A stretch of 6,843 bases of DNA from Bacteroidota bacterium (GTDB lineage Bacteria; Bacteroidota; Bacteroidia; Bacteroidales; VadinHA17). This document shows, piece by piece, positions 6,686 to 6,843 of the stretch. The DNA lies in NCBI GenBank assembly GCA_022711195.1, contig JAKLFN010000111.1:1-6843 (forward strand), given 5' to 3'. Below the pieces are notes generated by a model. The model saw only the letters and a program-made list of their open reading frames with translations. It ran no database searches and was not told the origin of the DNA. Made by a program: the position numbers and the translations under genes. Numbering within the stretch: position 1 is the first letter of the stretch; every line of letters starts with the position of its first letter.

Positions 6686-6843
6686 AAAAAAACCTCCATG
6701 GTTTATTCTTCCATACCTCCCCCGCGTAGTTTATTCCTATGCGCGGGCTTGTCAGTATTTGTGGCTTTACTCCGGTATCTTCTATCCAGATCCGTTTTGA
6801 AGTTATCAGGTCTTCACCATAAAATGACCGGTCGATATTTATT
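6669..6843 (-). CDS. DNA-3-methyladenine glycosylase (AAG/Mpg family), C-terminal end only
   Basis: A minus-strand frame enters from the right edge and ends at a TGA (6669-6671), giving 57 residues. It contains GEDLITSKTIWIEDTG followed by SPRIGINYAGE and KNKPWRFF, which closely match the C-terminal end of AAG-type glycosylases, where a (S/T)PRIGI-YAGE...PWRF pattern is characteristic. The family removes 3-methyladenine, hypoxanthine and other damaged purines from DNA as the first step of base excision repair. The catalytic residues lie upstream, outside the window. The chain ends CLPTP directly after PWRFF, whereas family members I recall run on for several residues (a KGNP-like tail). These last five codons fall inside the GC-rich inverted repeat. 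The identification rests on a short but distinctive stretch. Confidence 0.88.
   Translation of the reverse strand, partial: INIDRSFYGEDLITSKRIWIEDTGVKPQILTSPRIGINYAGEVWKNKPWRFFCLPTP

Noticed and set aside
6619..6690. GC-rich inverted repeat as an intrinsic terminator of the glycosylase gene
   Set aside because: On the minus strand the seven T's come before the hairpin, and the sequence after it (TGTCAAGTTAAAG) is not a U-run. The arms also include coding sequence and the stop codon.
1..6843. CRISPR array, tRNA or rRNA gene, transposase, phage or toxin-antitoxin genes
   Set aside because: I found no regularly spaced direct repeats, cloverleaf-like segments or recognisable protein motifs for any of these. 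The window is filled with chromosomal housekeeping and envelope genes.

Overview
The window looks like an ordinary chromosomal stretch of a Bacteroidota genome, probably order Bacteroidales or a close relative. The evidence is the gene families (a DUF6427-type membrane protein beside purD, and a 1022-residue DUF2723/TMEM260-type protein), the absence of Shine-Dalgarno sequences at the starts, a Bacteroidota-type -7 box (TACATTTG) upstream of purD, and an apparent glutamine immediately after a signal-peptide cleavage point in the first gene. There is no sign of a prophage, plasmid, insertion-sequence transposase, CRISPR array or RNA gene.

Layout, left to right. Positions 1-386 (+) hold the 3' part of a small, probably secreted protein of unknown function. 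It converges on and overlaps by 8 bp the end of a polytopic membrane protein (379-1383, -; DUF6427-like). Two bases upstream of that gene lies the end of purD (1386-2657, -), which encodes phosphoribosylamine-glycine ligase of purine synthesis. A 193-bp gap (2658-2850) carries a promoter candidate for purD, a terminator-like hairpin, and a degenerate intergenic repeat made of GCARAG units. Next comes a NodB-type polysaccharide deacetylase (2851-3456, -). It follows by a single base a very large membrane glycosyltransferase-like protein (3458-6526, -; DUF2723/TMEM260 family, GT117 in CAZy). A 142-bp gap follows. At the right edge (6669-6843, -) is the C-terminal end of a DNA-3-methyladenine glycosylase (AAG/Mpg family), which is too short and incomplete to appear as a normal ORF.

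The minus-strand genes form at least two transcription units. One is DUF2723 followed by the deacetylase, a plausible pair acting on glycans at the envelope. The other is purD followed by the DUF6427 gene, with its own promoter candidate. The glycosylase upstream may belong to a separate unit.

The most interesting features are small. Two different intergenic repeats sit at gene 3' ends. One appears to provide the last codons and stop codon of the glycosylase gene. The other appears to provide half of a terminator-like hairpin behind the deacetylase. I found no convincing undescribed multi-gene system here.
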